Positions 23,558 through 36,125 of a DNA stretch of 64,000 nucleotides are shown piece by piece. The stretch covers positions 50,606,093 to 50,670,092 of the forward strand of contig NC_080426.1 in the NCBI RefSeq assembly GCF_029873635.1, in the 5' to 3' direction. A program made the position numbers and the translations under genes. This DNA comes from Malania oleifera. Its lineage: Eukaryota; Streptophyta; Magnoliopsida; Santalales; Ximeniaceae. Numbering within the stretch: position 1 is the first letter of the stretch; each line of letters starts with the position of its first letter. The notes under the pieces are model-generated. The model made no database searches, was not told the DNA's origin, and saw only the letters and a program-made list of their open reading frames with translations.

Positions 23558-23569
23558 TAGTATACAAGA

Positions 23570-24330
23570 ATGGGTACAGCTAAGTTCGATCTTAAGAAGT
23601 TCACAGGGGAGAATGACTTTGGCCTTTGGAGGATCAAGATGAGAGCCCTCTTGGTTCAATAGGGACTACAAGGTGCATTGTTGGGCGAAAAGAATATGCC
23701 ATCAACACTGGGAGAGAGAGAAGAAAGAAATGTTGCAGAAAGCACATAGTGCAATCATCCTCTGTCTCGGTGACAAAGTCCTAAGGGAAGTGGCCAAAGA
23801 AACATCAGCTACTGTAGCTTGGCTCAAATTGGAGAAGTTGTACATGACAAAGTCCCTAGCCAACAAGCTGCATAAGAAGATTCGACTCTACACTTACAAG
23901 ATGACACCAGGTAAGTCAATTCTTGAACATCTTGGTGAATTCAATAAAATCATTCTTGATCTTGTGAACATTGATATAACTGTAAAAGATGAGGATAAAA
24001 CTATATTACTATTAAGCTCTTTAGACTCATCTTATACAAATATCAAAAAACAATCATGTATGGTAGAGATTCTTTAACCTTAGAAGAAATTCAATCTATT
24101 ATGCATTCTAGAGAGCTGCAGGCTAAGGAAGAATCTAAAATAGAAACTGGTGAGGGTCTAAATGTTAGAGGAAGAGGGGATAAATAGGAAAACAAAGGAA
24201 AAACCAACAGATCGAGGTCTAAGTATAAAGGCAAGAAGTTTAAATGCTTCTTGTGTCATAAGGAGGGACATTTCAAAAGAAATTGCCCCAAGAACAAACT
24301 ACATACAAATAAAAGGGAAACTGTTGAAGG
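23570..24330 (+). pseudogene. Copia gag, broken
   Basis: It starts MGTAKFDLKKFTGENDFGLWRIKM at 23570, followed by a TAG stop at 23660 and a 2-bp deletion near 23712 relative to the second copy at 32359. Another frame continues with KLHKKIRLYTYKM and ILEHLGEFNKIILDL (UBN2-type gag). A CCHC zinc knuckle, CFLCHKEGHFKRNC, lies at about 24245-24289. Gag would form the virus-like particle and bind RNA. This copy cannot make it. Confidence 0.88.
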
Positions 24331-25912
24331 GAATGTTGTTGTGGTCCTAGATGGATATGAGAGTGCTGAGGTGCTCACTGTGACTGCGATCGCTTCAGAT
24401 GAGGAATGGATTATGGACTCTGGCTATTCTTTCCATATGTGTCCTCATAGGTCCTGGTTTGAGTCATTCACCAAAACAGGCGAAGGACATGTTCTTTTAG
24501 GGAATGATAGGGTTTGTGATGTCCTAGGTGTTGGTATAGTGAGAATAAAAATGCATGATGGCATGGCCAGATTGCTGCAAGTTAGATATGTACCAGACCT
24601 TAAAAGAAACCTAATCTCCCTAGGAATGCAAGACCAGTTCGGCTGCACCTTTAAATCTGAATTAGGGGTTTAAAAGGTATTTAAAGGCTCCTTAATAGTG
24701 ATGAAGGGTAGACTTAACAATGGGTTGTACAGCCTGATAGGTAAGATTGTGTGTGGGGAGGTTTCAAGTGTGCTGAGTGAACATGAAAAATTAACAAAAC
24801 TTTGGCACGTGAGGCTCGGTCACATAAGTCATATAGGACTCCTAGAACTAGAAAAACAAGGTCTCTTTGGTAAGGATAAAATAGGAGACCTACCCTTCTG
24901 TAATCACTGTGTATATGGAAAATCTACAAAGGTTAGCTTTGGCAGAGGAGCTCATCACATAGCTCAACTATTGTAGTATGTGCACTGGGACTTGTGGGCG
25001 CCAGCAAAGGTTCCATCTTATGGAGGAGCAAGGTATTTTCTAACCATAATAGATGATTTCTCTAGAAAAGTATGACTGTTTGTTTTGAAACATAAAAGTG
25101 ATACTTTTGCTAAGTTTAACGAGTGGAAAATGTTAGTTGAAAATCAAACTGGTAGGAAGATTAAAAGGCTAAGAACTGATAATGGGCTAGAATATTTTTT
25201 AAAGGAATTTAATAACTTCTGTAAGTAAGAAGACATTGCTAGACACTTGACTATTAGGCACACACCACAACAAAATGGTTTAGCCAAACGTATGAATAGA
25301 ACTATTCTTGAAAGGGTAAGATGTTCGCTATCAAATTTTGGTCTGTCCAAAGCATTTTGGGCAAAGGTAGCAGATGCTGCAGTATATTTGATTAACAGGT
25401 GCCCTTACTCAGCTATTGGGTTTAAGACACCTCAGGAACTATGGACTCGTAAACCACTTAAGTTGTCTAACCTAAGGTTGTTTAGTTGTGTTGCTTATGC
25501 TCATGTTAAAACTGACAAGCTTGAACCTAGAGCTATTAAATGTATCTTTGTGGGTTACCCTAGAGGAGTCAAAGGCTACAAATTGTGGGTAGAAGCACTT
25601 GGTCAACAAAAGTGTATTATAAGCAGGGATGTGGTCTTCAATGAGGGTGAAATGGCTAGACAAAAGTCCATGGACACTACGGAACAAGACAACTCAAATA
25701 GTGATGCATCTCAGTTTGAGGTGGAGCTTGAAGCTGGACAGCATGAAGACCAAAGGCACGTCACTGGTCAACAAGAAGAATTGGAGACAGAAGCAGTTTT
25801 AGATCATTTACAGGAGGCTCCGAGTACAAAAACTCAGCTGCAACAAGAAGAAGGAACTGATTCATACAAGTTAGCAAGAGACAGACAAAGAAGGACTATG
25901 AAAGCTCCCTAG
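24331..25912 (+). pseudogene. Copia protease and integrase, broken
   Basis: An aspartic protease motif, WIMDSGYSFHM (usual DSG[AC]S, so the residue after G is altered), lies at about 24410. The GAG-pre-integrase zinc region LWHVRLGHISH...CNHCVYGK is at about 24800-24935. The integrase core follows, with IDDFSRKV, RTDNGLEY and HTPQQNGLAKRMNRT (about 25045-25300), then the C-terminal FVGYPRGVKGYKLW (about 25550-25590). Several in-frame stops occur (near 25073 and 25227). The order PR-IN-RT-RH is the mark of Copia/Ty1. The frame ends shortly before the nested LTR insertion at 26029. Confidence 0.88.
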
Positions 25913-26090
25913 AGATATGGATACACAGACTTGGCTGCCTTTGCCCTCACTGTTGCTGAAAATATTATAGATGCTGGCCCAAAGACTTACCAAGAAGCAA
26001 TTCAAAACAAAGATGCAGAGAAGTGGATTGTAGAGACCCAAATAATTATTGTTATTTAATAACAGAAGGGGGAAAGAAAAGCAGCAGGGT

Positions 26091-26278
26091 CTCGTCGACG
26101 AACAGGGGATTCGTCGACAAGAACACATGAGGGGCTTGTCGATGGGGATGCATCTCGTTGACGAGAAGATACCAAGGGGATATATCGCAGTTTTGAATTT
26201 TGTTGACGAGGAGTAAGCATTTGTCGACAAATTGCCTTTTTGACCTTGTCGACGAAGTGACGTGACTCGTCGACGAAG
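26091..26278. repeat. Cluster of TCGTCGACGA-like palindromes in U3
   Basis: About eight copies or near copies (TCGTCGACGA, TTGTCGACAA, TCGTTGACGA and similar) lie within about 190 bp, ending just upstream of the LTR TATA box. Most variants differ by C-to-T or G-to-A at CpG. Confidence 0.8.
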
Positions 26279-27590
26279 GTCAGTGTATAAATAGGCCTAA
26301 ACCTCATTTTTGGCCAAAAAATTACGCGAGAACTCCTCTCTCTCTCTCTCCTTAATTCGTCCCTCCTCCCTTATCTCTAAGATTTCGATTCGGATTCTCG
26401 CTGGTTCGATGATCTGAAGCCACCACGGCACTCTCAGGAAAGTTCTTTGCAAATCTACTGGAGTGTATTGTCGGTGGGGCTATCTTGAAATTCATCCCTA
26501 ATTTAAGGTAAAATTTTTTATTCGAAATTTGGTATTTCCATAGTTATATGAAACATTGTACACGAAGAAATACCGAAGTTTAGTTCTGAGAGATGTTGAT
26601 TTCAGGTTATTGAATGGGGAATCCTGCGGGTGCAGGACCAGTATAACTTAGGGAGTTTTTTTTTCAGAAATCGGGTAAAGGAATAAACTAAAACAACAAT
26701 TTTTTCATGAAAATTATTATGAGATTATTAGTAAATTTATGCTCAGAAAGTATATATTATATGTGAGTATCACTGAGAAAATGTATATTTGGGAAAATAC
26801 TGTTGTTATACTAGAATGTATGTTTTTAGTATAAAATGCCAGAAAATATGATTTCAGTATAGAATGTATGATTTTATTGAGCATTGTGTGGCATGAATAT
26901 TATTTTTACGTAAATTATATTATGTTGAAGCAACTTTGCAAGTAAAGTATATTTTAGTGATTTTCGGAGATTATGAAAAATGCAATACATTATGATTTTA
27001 AAATACATGATAAACAAATTATTTATTCAGATTGATATGTATGAAATGTTCTGCGCAAGGCCGTGATTGATAGTCGGCACAAGGCCGTGTATATATGAAT
27101 GATTTTGGCACAAGGTTGCAGATATGAAAGTAAACGGCACAAGGCCGTATGTATTTATGTTATTACAGAAAATGTTATCAATCTATTTACGTTAAACAAT
27201 ATATTATCATGTATTATATGTTATCAGAACCCAGATGATAGTTTAGTTCAGTTTCAGGAGCACGGTACTATAGCTATACAGATCAGATTATTACAGTTTA
27301 GACTTGTGCTAACTGCCCCTGCAAGTAGAGGGGGTGGAAGATGGATAGTCAATGTGACTTTCAGTGTAGAGTTGTAGACGTCTACTAGCAGTTCGAACTA
27401 GGGTGTGGCGGGCCCATCATACTTACAAACATTTTTTACTTGGTAGTAGTTGGTCAGCCATTGTTGGGTCCTGCCTTCGGACTGCACAACCCCTCATGGG
27501 GAGGGGGGGTAATACATGACATCAGTTAGCTATACATCCTGGGTAAAATTTCAGTATTATTAGTTATATCAGACAATTTATGATCAGTAT

Positions 27591-29700
27591 TGTAACAACA
27601 CGAAGAATAATGACATTTAAATATTAAAAAGAAAGGGAAATGGAAATCGGAAACAAAAAGAGGTTCGCGTTTGTCGACGACATTGCATTTTGGAAAGGAT
27701 AAATCCCGAGAAATTTTTCAGCTCCTTGTCGACGAATACAGGGGACTAGTCGATGAGGGTATATAAGGAGCTTGTCGACGAGGATGAGATTCATCGACGA
27801 AAATATAATTGGGGTTTGTCGACGAGAAAATACCAAGAAGATGATTTTGGGGTTTCTAAATTTTGTCGACGAAGGGGAGAGTTCGCTGACGAATTTCGTA
27901 TTGACCTCGTCGACGAGGTGATGTGGTTCGTCGACGATGGCCACAGTTTAAATAGGCCTAAAGTTCATTTTCAGCTGAAATTTTTTGCACAGATCCTTTC
28001 TCTCTCCCACCCTTCGGTTTCTCTTCCTTCTCTCTTCGATTTCGGGCTGAATTTTCCCCGATTTGACGATCTGAAGCCACCACGACGCTCTTGGGAAAGT
28101 TCTCTGCAAGTCTGCCGGAGCGGATTGTCGGTGAGGCTGAGGTGGAAACCATTCCAAATCCAGGGTAAGACTTTCTACTCAATATTTGGTTAATTAACAG
28201 TTGTAAGAAGTGATATACATGTAGAAATACTGAACTTTAGTTCTGGGGAATCTTGTTTCCAGGGTGTTAAACGGTGAACCCTGCGAGTGCAGGACAGATT
28301 TTCTTAGGGGCTTTTCAAGAGTCGGGTAAGGGGATAAACTAAGTCAGTTTTTTTTTAGGAAAATGTATATATATAGCATTTGATTTTAGGAAAGTAAACA
28401 TGTTCATAATATATGATTTATATTTGAGAAAATATTGTTGAAAATGATGGTATGTTGAATATATGAAAAACCTATTCAGTGTGGCATGAGTATAAATTGT
28501 TATGAAATACTATTTTCTGGAAATGTAATTATTATACAGATTTTTATAATGAAAAACCAGCGTAAGGGCTGATATTTTTGTATATGTTTGCCGGCGTACG
28601 AGCCGAGCTATGTGTATGATTTGCCAGCGTACGGGTTATGCTATGATATGATTTGTCGGCATACGGGACGAGCTATGTAAAATATGTAATACTGGCGTAC
28701 GAGCCAATGATTTTCATGATACACGTATATATGCAAAATGATATGATTGATTCGATAATTAATGATATGAAATATCCATGTATCACAGTTTTAATATATG
28801 TTATATGGTATCAGAACCTGGTTGGCTTGGTCTAGGCTAACACTTGCACGATACCGTTGCTATGTGTCCATGGTCTTCATGATCATGATATCTATGTTAA
28901 CGTCGTTGTACGGAGTGATGTGAGATTGAATGGTCGATGTGATTTTTAAGTAGTATGTGAGCGCCCCTGGTGTACGGACCAGGTCTGGTAGACCCATCAG
29001 ACTTACAAACTGTACTTTTGACTTGGCAGTTTTTGGTCAACCATTGTTAGGTCTCGCCTTCGGGCTACACAACCTAGTCATGTGGGGGTAATACATGACA
29101 ACAGCCAGCTAACCTACCAAGAATATTTTTGTATTATTATTATATGAGATAAAATATGTTTATGAAAATGCAGTATGTTCTGCCATGTTTTGATAATATA
29201 TATGTTTTTCCAGATTTGACAAAACAGTTACTGAATATGTTCTTTATGATATATGTATAACACAGAATGCTTATGTTGCCACACACTGGTATTAGTTTAT
29301 TTCCCTTACTGAGAGGTGTCTCACCCCAAAATTTTATAAATATTTCAGGAGCCTCTGGTAGGAAAGCGGGTAAAGCCCCGTTGATCTAGTACGGTTGGTT
29401 TGCCCTTCCAAAAGGGTAAGTATTTTGATAGGGTCGGATGTATTTCGTGAAAATGGCCCTAAAACATCTTTTTGGGTTGAGTGTTGTATAAATATATACA
29501 GTGATTGTAGTCTCTGGTATTGCGATGTATGGTATAATGAGATGTATATGATTGTATGTTTTCTATTGCTTAGGCTTCTGTTATGTGTTCTGATGTGTCC
29601 ATGGTACCCACGGGTCCAGGTAGATTATGATCTGCTGAGAATTATGATATAGATTTTATTATATAAAAAAAAAATTGTGAAAATTAAACAGGTCGTCACA
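27591..29700 (+). mobile_element. Second solo Gypsy LTR nested in the first
   Basis: TGTAACAACACG (27591) to GGTCGTCACA (29700), 2110 bp, flanked by AGTAT (27586-27590) and AGTAC (29701-29705), a 4/5 TSD. The outer LTR text resumes after it. It contains TCGTCGACGA motifs (about 27670-27940), TTTAAATAGG (27947-27956), a repeat built on 'gcgtacg(a/g)g' (28556-28710) and the hairpin TGAGA-GGTG-TCTCA (29310-29323). Its layout parallels the host LTR, but the repeat units are unrelated. Confidence 0.85.
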
Positions 29701-30214
29701 AGTACAATTTATTAGAGTTATGAAATTATATGTTTACACAATCATGTAATGTTCAGTATTTTCTAGCATATGAAATGTAATGTATATATACTATGGCATT
29801 AAATATTCATGTTGCCACACAACTGTATTTAGTTTATTTTCCCTTACTGAGAGGTGTCTCACCCCCAGTTTAAATAAATTTTCTGGAAACCCAGATAGAC
29901 TGACGGACAAAGGTCACCACTGAAGCAATAGTTGTTACCTCGTTAGGAGGGTTAGTACTCAACTAGGATCAAGGGATTTTGTTATGGGATCCTAGTTATA
30001 TTTTGATATTTTGGGTATTGTATATAAATACGGTATTTGGCGGATTATAGATAAATCTAGTATTATGCATTTTGTGGTTTGATAGATGTAATTTATATTC
30101 ACTGCTACGTAGGTTTCCGCTGTACATGATAGGTGTGTGACCCCGTTACCCACGGGTTCAAGTTGACTTTGTGATATACATTTAATTATATGATAAGTTA
30201 AGCTGGTCGTTACA

Positions 30215-31710
30215 TGGATCCTTGCCATGAGAGAAGAGATGGAGTCACTAAAGAAGAACAATTCTTGGGAGATGGTTGCAAAGCCAAAGAACAAGAAATT
30301 AGTAGGTTCTAAGTGGATCTTCAAGAAAAAGGATGGTACTCCAAGAGTTGAAGGACCTAGGTATAAAGTTAGGCTTGTTGCCAAGGGTTTCGCTCAAAAG
30401 GAAGGGATATACTACAACGAGATCTTCTCACTCGTGGTTAAACATAGTTCAATTAGGTTGTTTTTGACATATGTTGCTTCTCAGGACTTAGAGTTAGAAC
30501 AACTTGATGTTAAAACTGCATCTCTACATGGAGAATTGGAAGATACAATCTACATGCAACCACCCAAGGGATTCTATGATGAAACTCACATGGAAGAAAT
30601 CTTTTTACTAAAAAGGTCACTTTATGGCCTTAAACAGTCTCCTCGATAATGGTATAAATGCTTTGACATTCACATGATCAAATTAGGGTTAAATAGAATC
30701 AGTTATGACAACTGTGTTTACTTCAGAAAATTTGATGATATCATGGTATACTTACTACTATTTGTTGATGACATATTGGTGACTAGTAGTGATAAGGGTT
30801 AGATTTTGCAAGTGAAGAATATGCTAAAAGCTGAATTTGAAATCAATGAGCTTAGGCCTACACATAAAATTATTCGCATGGAAATTGCAAGGGATAGAAG
30901 CAAGAGGTTGTTGTACCTGTCACAGAAGGCTTACATTGCTAAGGTTCTAAGCAGATTTGGAATGGACAAGGTAAAACAAGTTAGCACTGCAATGGGACTG
31001 CATTTCAAGTTGTCAATTGCACAATCACCCGAAACAGAAAAGGAGAGAACCTTCATGAATAAAATACCCTATGCAAGCATGGTTGGAAGTATAATGTACA
31101 CTATGGTCTGTACAAGGCCTAACTTAGCTTATGATGTGAGCTTGGTGAGCAGGTTCCTGGCTAGTCCAGGAAAGGCTCATTGGAATGCTGTTAGATGGAT
31201 CTTCTTGTATCTAGTAGGAACTAAGAGCATTAGTCTGAAGCTTGGAGGACTTGAATAGGCAAGTGATGACATTCTAGGATATGTGGATGCTGATTATGTA
31301 GGAAATATTAACTCAAGAAAGTCTTTGACTGGTTTGGTATTCACTGTATTTGGGAGTGCTGTCAGCTGAAAGCAAGCGTTCAATTTATGGTTGCTCTCTC
31401 TACCACAGAAGTTAAATACATTGCTTTAACCGAGGCATTCAAGGAAGCAATTTGGCTGAAAGGAATTTCTAAGGAGCTGGGAATGAGTAGAGGAAAGGCT
31501 ACTATCTATTGTGATAACCAAAGTGTCATTTTTTTAGCTAAAAATCAGATGTACCATGAAAGATCAAAACACATAAATATAAGAATGCATTTCGTTAGAG
31601 ACATTATTGCTTTTGGAGAAATTGAGGTGGAAAATGTTCCTACAGAGGAAAATCCTGCAGACATGCTAACTAAGGCATTACCAGCTATGAAGTTTAGACA
31701 TTGGACTTAA
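30215..31710 (+). pseudogene. Copia reverse transcriptase and RNase H, broken
   Basis: Resumes at LAMREEMESLKKN, GSKWIFKKK, RLVAKGFAQKEG and LDVKTASLHGELE, then LYGLKQSPR followed by a TAA stop. The catalytic strand reads YLLLFVDDIL (about 30750-30780), and the RT continues to PYASMVGSIMY and RPNLAYDVS. After stops near 30800 and 31258, RNase H is seen as LSTTEVKYIALTEAFKEAIWL, IYCDNQSVIFLAKN and HINIRMHFVRD, ending ENPADMLTKALP. All are standard Copia blocks. A frameshift near 31370 breaks the RNase H. Confidence 0.88.
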
Positions 31711-31812
31711 TACAAATTGGAGATCGTTGAGAACCCTTCGAGGAAGAGTAGGGCCTCTCAAGAAGATTCAATAAAGGCTTGATGACTTAACCAAGTTGTC
31801 AAGGTGGAGATT

Positions 31813-32332
31813 TGTTGTAACTAAGTGCAACCTAGGATAAGTAAGCATCATGTGCCAGCAGCATACAATCTTAGGTCAACTTCAAGTCAGTTACAAATCT
31901 GTTAATAAAGCTAGTATAACAGAATGAGATCAAGCCCAGATGAAACAGCCACGTGGCATCAAGCTGAGGTGTATAAATAGCTAGTAGAAACAGCAATGCA
32001 TATATGTTCAACAATTAAGCAAGAGATGAGATATAGAGAGAGAAAAGAAGCCTGCAAAACCTAAGGAGAATACTTCTTGTAGAGAGAAGATCTCTGAGGG
32101 AGGCTTGAGTTTTTTGCTATGTACTCTTGGTGTTTTTTATTTTAATCTTCAATAAAAAGGTTGCCTTTGCTATGTGGATGTAGGTCATCTTGGACCGAAC
32201 CATGTTAATTGCTATGTGTTTTTCCTTTTACTCCATATTTCAATTCTGTCATTCTAGATATTAGGCATTTTCTCATATTTTTGGCTGGTATTCTGGAATT
32301 GTGCTGATATATTCAGCATACAAGAATTAACA
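31813..32332 (+). mobile_element. Second LTR of the Copia tandem
   Basis: 520 bp, TGTTGTAAC...ATTAACA, preceded by the purine stretch AAGGTGGAGATT (PPT). It is the 3' LTR for 23544-31812 and at the same time the 5' LTR for the gag that follows. CACGTG is at 31950-31955 and TATAAATA at about 31972. Confidence 0.88.
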
Positions 32333-32622
32333 AGTGGTATCAGAGCTAGTATACAAGAATGGGGACAGTTAAGTTCGATCTTGAGAAGTTCACAGTGGAG
32401 AATGACTTTGGCCTTTGGAGGATCAAGATGAGAGCCCTCTTGGTTCAGCAAGGACTGCAAGATGCATTACTGGGTGAAAAGAATATGCCAACAACACTGA
32501 TAGAGAAAGAGAAGAAAGTAATTTTGCAGAAAACACATGGTGCAATCATCCTCTCTCTCGGTAACAAAGTCCTAAGGGAATTGGCCAAAGAAACATCAGC
32601 TGTTGTAGCTTAGCTCAAATTG
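32333..32622 (+). pseudogene. PBS and start of a second Copia internal region
   Basis: A perfect PBS, TGGTATCAGAGC (32335-32346), is followed by gag from 32359 (MGTVKFDLEKFTVENDFGLW), open for 84 codons to a TAG. This copy lacks the stop and frameshift of the first gag but is cut off at about 32622. An LTR followed directly by a second PBS and gag shows a shared-LTR tandem rather than a simple element. Confidence 0.85.
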
Positions 32623-33670
32623 GTGAAAGGATTTGTGGTGCATAGCACACATACGACCTGACAAATTTAAACTCCTGCTCCCATGGAGGTCTAAACACTA
32701 CCTCCTTCCTGTGGCCATCCATGCTTGCATAACTGGATGCTAGCCAGTCCATCCCCAAAATGACGTCGAACCCATGCATGTCGAAAACAATTAGGCTAGC
32801 AGGCATCGTTCTCCCCTAAATCTCCACTGGGTAGTCTCTAATCACCGTACTACACACCACAATTGACCCTACCAGCGTGACCACACCAACTTGGCATCTA
32901 AACACTGAGTCTCTACCCTGCACTGTTTAACCAACCCCTACGAAAGAGTGCATTGCACCTGAATTAAACAACACTACATCATTATTTGACAAAATGGAAA
33001 TAGTAGCTATCACCACATCGTCAGCGTTCTCTGCATCTCCCAGCATAAGCGAGTACACCCGCGCCTAGGTGGTGCCCCTCTGATGACCACCTCGGGAGTC
33101 TGATTACCTCCCCGATATTGAGGCTATGGAGGTGCATAATTCAATGTCACGTAGCAATCTCGCGCTATATGCCCTGCCCCACCGTGCCAGAAGCAACCAC
33201 CCAATCCACCCTTGCACTCGCCCCAATGCCTCTTATGGCATTTGGGACAGGTAGGACGCAATGAATCCCCCTGAGATGGGATTGATATCCCATCTCCTAT
33301 TTCTGGCCAGTAAAATTACCAGGCTGCCTCCTTGAACTCTAGTTGGTGTTAGACTGAAACCCTTAAGGTAAGGGTCTCTTCTTCTGGTTTACTGCTCTCT
33401 CATCCTCCTGAATACTGGTTTCAACTACTGTGGCCTTATCAACCAACTCAAAAAACCTCTACGTCAACAATGCCACCACCTGTGCTTGAATTTCTTGCCT
33501 CAAACACTTCTTAAACTTTCGGTTCTTCTTTGGCTCGCCTGGAATCATGTATAGAGCAAAGTGGGATAGCTCCATAAACTTGGCCACGTATTGTTATACG
33601 ATCAAGTGTCCCTACGTTAGATTCATGAACTCCTCTGCCTTAGCCTCTCGGGTGGCAGTAGGAAAGTATC
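32623..33670 (-). pseudogene. Gypsy protease and C-terminal gag (minus strand), truncated
   Basis: On the minus strand 32806-32623 reads MPASLIVFDMHGFDVILGMDWL and then RKEVVFRPPWEQEFKF, a Gypsy retropepsin region next to RT. Further right (about 33160-33240) lie degenerate gag zinc knuckles. The sequence parallels 49240-50285 of the nearby Gypsy. It ends on the left at the junction with Copia gag and on the right at the TSD GTATC, where a Cassandra-like element splits gag. The remaining gag resumes at 43039. Confidence 0.8.
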
Positions 33671-33968
33671 TGTAACGCCCCAACATGAGTCTGTCGGGGA
33701 GCACTGCGTCTATCCTCCTCCACCTGGACCAGACAATAGGGGCAGGCCTTATCGGACTAATGATTGGACTTATAGACTAACACGTGTCCTTTTTAGTGTG
33801 TTTTGTCCTCACTCACACACTTCTTGAGAAAACTTTCCAGAAGGTCACCCATCCCAATATTACTCCAAGTCAAATACGCTTAATCGTGGAATTCTTATGG
33901 GAAGACTCCTGAAAAGAAAGGTGCACCTTGTTGGTATGGATAATAACATCTAATCTTTTTAAGCATTT
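33671..33968 (-). mobile_element. Cassandra-like LTR with 5S-like block, first copy (split)
   Basis: It starts at TGTAACGCCCC right after the TSD GTATC (33666-33670). On the minus strand a 5S-rRNA-like block (about 33839-33900) reads GATTAAGCGTATTTGACTTG and GGATGGGTGACC, the A-box and C-box of the 5S internal promoter. It is interrupted at about 33969 by a Gypsy LTR, and its last bases continue at 42158-42173 (ending GGATATCA). Confidence 0.75.
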
Positions 33969-35320
33969 CGTAATGACCTCGACCTGCCACGTAGGCCCAG
34001 AGTGCTACTTTAGTGACGTCTGTGTACCTAATACCTTGTTCATCATATATAAAACACATATATGCAATGAAAATAAAATTCAAAATTCTCAAATTACATT
34101 ACCAGAGTTCTAATCATCTTTATGCACAAATATATCTATTTTCACATAATTACATCCCATAAGACTAAATAAAAATAAAATCTCTATCTACACACTACCT
34201 ACATAAAATTTACACCATTAGCCTGACTCCTCTAGCCTGCTAGACACGATCTCTAGGATTTCCTAAAAAGATAGTTTGTGAAGTAGGGGTGAGACACAGT
34301 TCAGTAAGGGAAAGATCAAATTAATGTCAGTGTGTTGCCAACATACATTTAGTGTACATAAAATAACCTGTTCACTAAGTAGATAAACACATTTATGAAA
34401 ACATTCTTATTTTACACTCACTCACACAATTAGTCGGGGATAGGGAAGATTACCCACCTATACAAGTAGCTTCTCTCTCCTCTAATACCATTACCGCTAT
34501 TAGGGTACTCATCTTTCTCAGCAAGCCCTCGAAATTATCTTATTAATTATTCATGTTCACATATATTAAAAGATATGCATAAAAGACACTCCCTATGACA
34601 AACGTGTCATTTGCTTCCCCTATGGCATGGGTTGTACAGCCCAAATGTTGGACTAATGTCCTAAAGGATTCACCTAGACAATAGTCATCTATACTCTCCG
34701 CTAACATACTCCGCGGATATAAACAGCTCTAACTGCTGGTCTGATTGTCCTCACCCAAGGTGTGCATTCACCTCACGTGGGCAAATCGGACAAGGCCCCC
34801 TACACCTCTCAGCACTATTGTGGACGCATACGACCACATAAAAAATCCCTAACAATGGTACCGTGCTCACAATACACTAGTCCCCAGAGTTCCTAAAGCA
34901 TATCATGCAATTTAGATAATAGAAAATACCATTTAAAACATCATTTTACATATATTTCTTGTTATTCCAAAAACCTGGCCCCCAGCGACAAAATACAACC
35001 TAACGTATAGCCATTAATTAAAACTCAGCCCTCAACCGTCATACCAAATTTCTGCATTATTCACAAGCAATTTCAATATTTTCGCAACAATGCCAATATT
35101 TCACAAACAGTTCCACTATTTTGCAAATATTCTCAAATCCAGTTAAATAATAAATCATACCGAATAATCATCGGTCACACGATATTAACATTTAAATATA
35201 ATCATATAAACAACCAAACTTTCCAATGTTTGTTTCTATTCAAAATACCATACCATATATCCTAAGTTTGTAAAATCTCTTTCGAACGGTTGGTTTTCGA
35301 AATAATCTTCAAATTCTTAA

Positions 35321-35390
<70 letters not shown>

Positions 35391-36125
35391 TGTTCAAGTT
35401 AAATAAAATTCCTAACTTAACTTAATCCTCTTACCTGATTCCTAAAAAGTTCGCTAACACTCCGGTCTACGCCTCAAGGCGTTCAAAATCCCTGAAACCC
35501 TGAAATTCAAATTTCACTACATTATTCATCACAAACCCTAGAGTAACTTTCCCTAAAATTCCCCTAGGCTCTAAATACCCTAAATAGTCTAATAAAGACT
35601 AAATTATTAAACTTATCCCCGATTTAGGATTGGTACCCCAGAGATCCAATTTGAAAATCCGCTTCGGCTAGATTGTAGAGAATCTCCCCACGAATCTCCT
35701 AACAATTTTCATTCGTTAATTGGACTTTTAGTTTAAGAGAAATTGAGGTAAGTTTGAGAATTGACCTTACCCCAAGAGATGCCTACGCTGCTCCCACAAT
35801 AGATCCGCTCTAGTAGAAGTGTCGATGGTGGCAAATAGAACCCAACGGTATTTTTGAGTTTCTAATCGGCCAAATATTAGAGACGAGGTTGAGGAGAGTA
35901 GGAGAGAGGGGACGGAGGAGACGCACTACTGCCTCTGTTTTTTCTTCTTCTTGAAGGATCTTAGGATCCTTTAGGTTATAATATATATATTATATCATTA
36001 TAATATTATATTATTTAATTATTAATAATAATTTATTTATTTATTTATTTTAAATTTGAATTTGAATTTGAATTTTTTATTTTATTTTATTTTATTTTTA
36101 AAATTTTCTTTTTAGGATCACTACA
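33969..36125 (-). mobile_element. 3' LTR of an inserted Gypsy element
   Basis: On the minus strand it begins TGTAGTGATCC (36125) and ends near 33969 as ...CATTACG, where the usual CA appears mutated. The adjacent PPT (36126 onward) reads AAGGAAGGGACAA on the minus strand. Flanking CATTT (33964-33968) and CCTTT (42153-42157) are a 3/5 match, consistent with an old TSD. A long (TA)n lies at about 35324-35388, and a two-mismatch form of the LTR hairpin at about 34287. Confidence 0.7.
35324..35388. repeat. (TA)n microsatellite
   Basis: About 65 bp of pure TA in the LTR leader. Other LTRs have shorter TA runs at the same place (45236-45264, 52550-52572). Confidence 0.95.

Larger units (their letters stand above)
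26029..30214 (+). mobile_element. Solo Gypsy LTR inserted in Copia pol, itself interrupted
   Basis: Starts TGTAGAGACCC (26029) and ends GGTCGTTACA (30214), with a perfect 5-bp TSD TGGAT (26024-26028 and 30215-30219). Removing it reconnects the Copia protein (EAIQNKDAEKW to LAMREEMESL). Its own sequence is 26029-27590 plus 29706-30214, about 2071 bp; the rest is a second LTR. It carries TCGTCGACGA-type motifs (26093-26277), TATAAATAGG (26286-26295), a CT leader, 'ggcacaaggccgt' repeats (27050-27150) and the hairpin TGAGA-GGTG-TCTCA (29848-29861). Confidence 0.88.
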
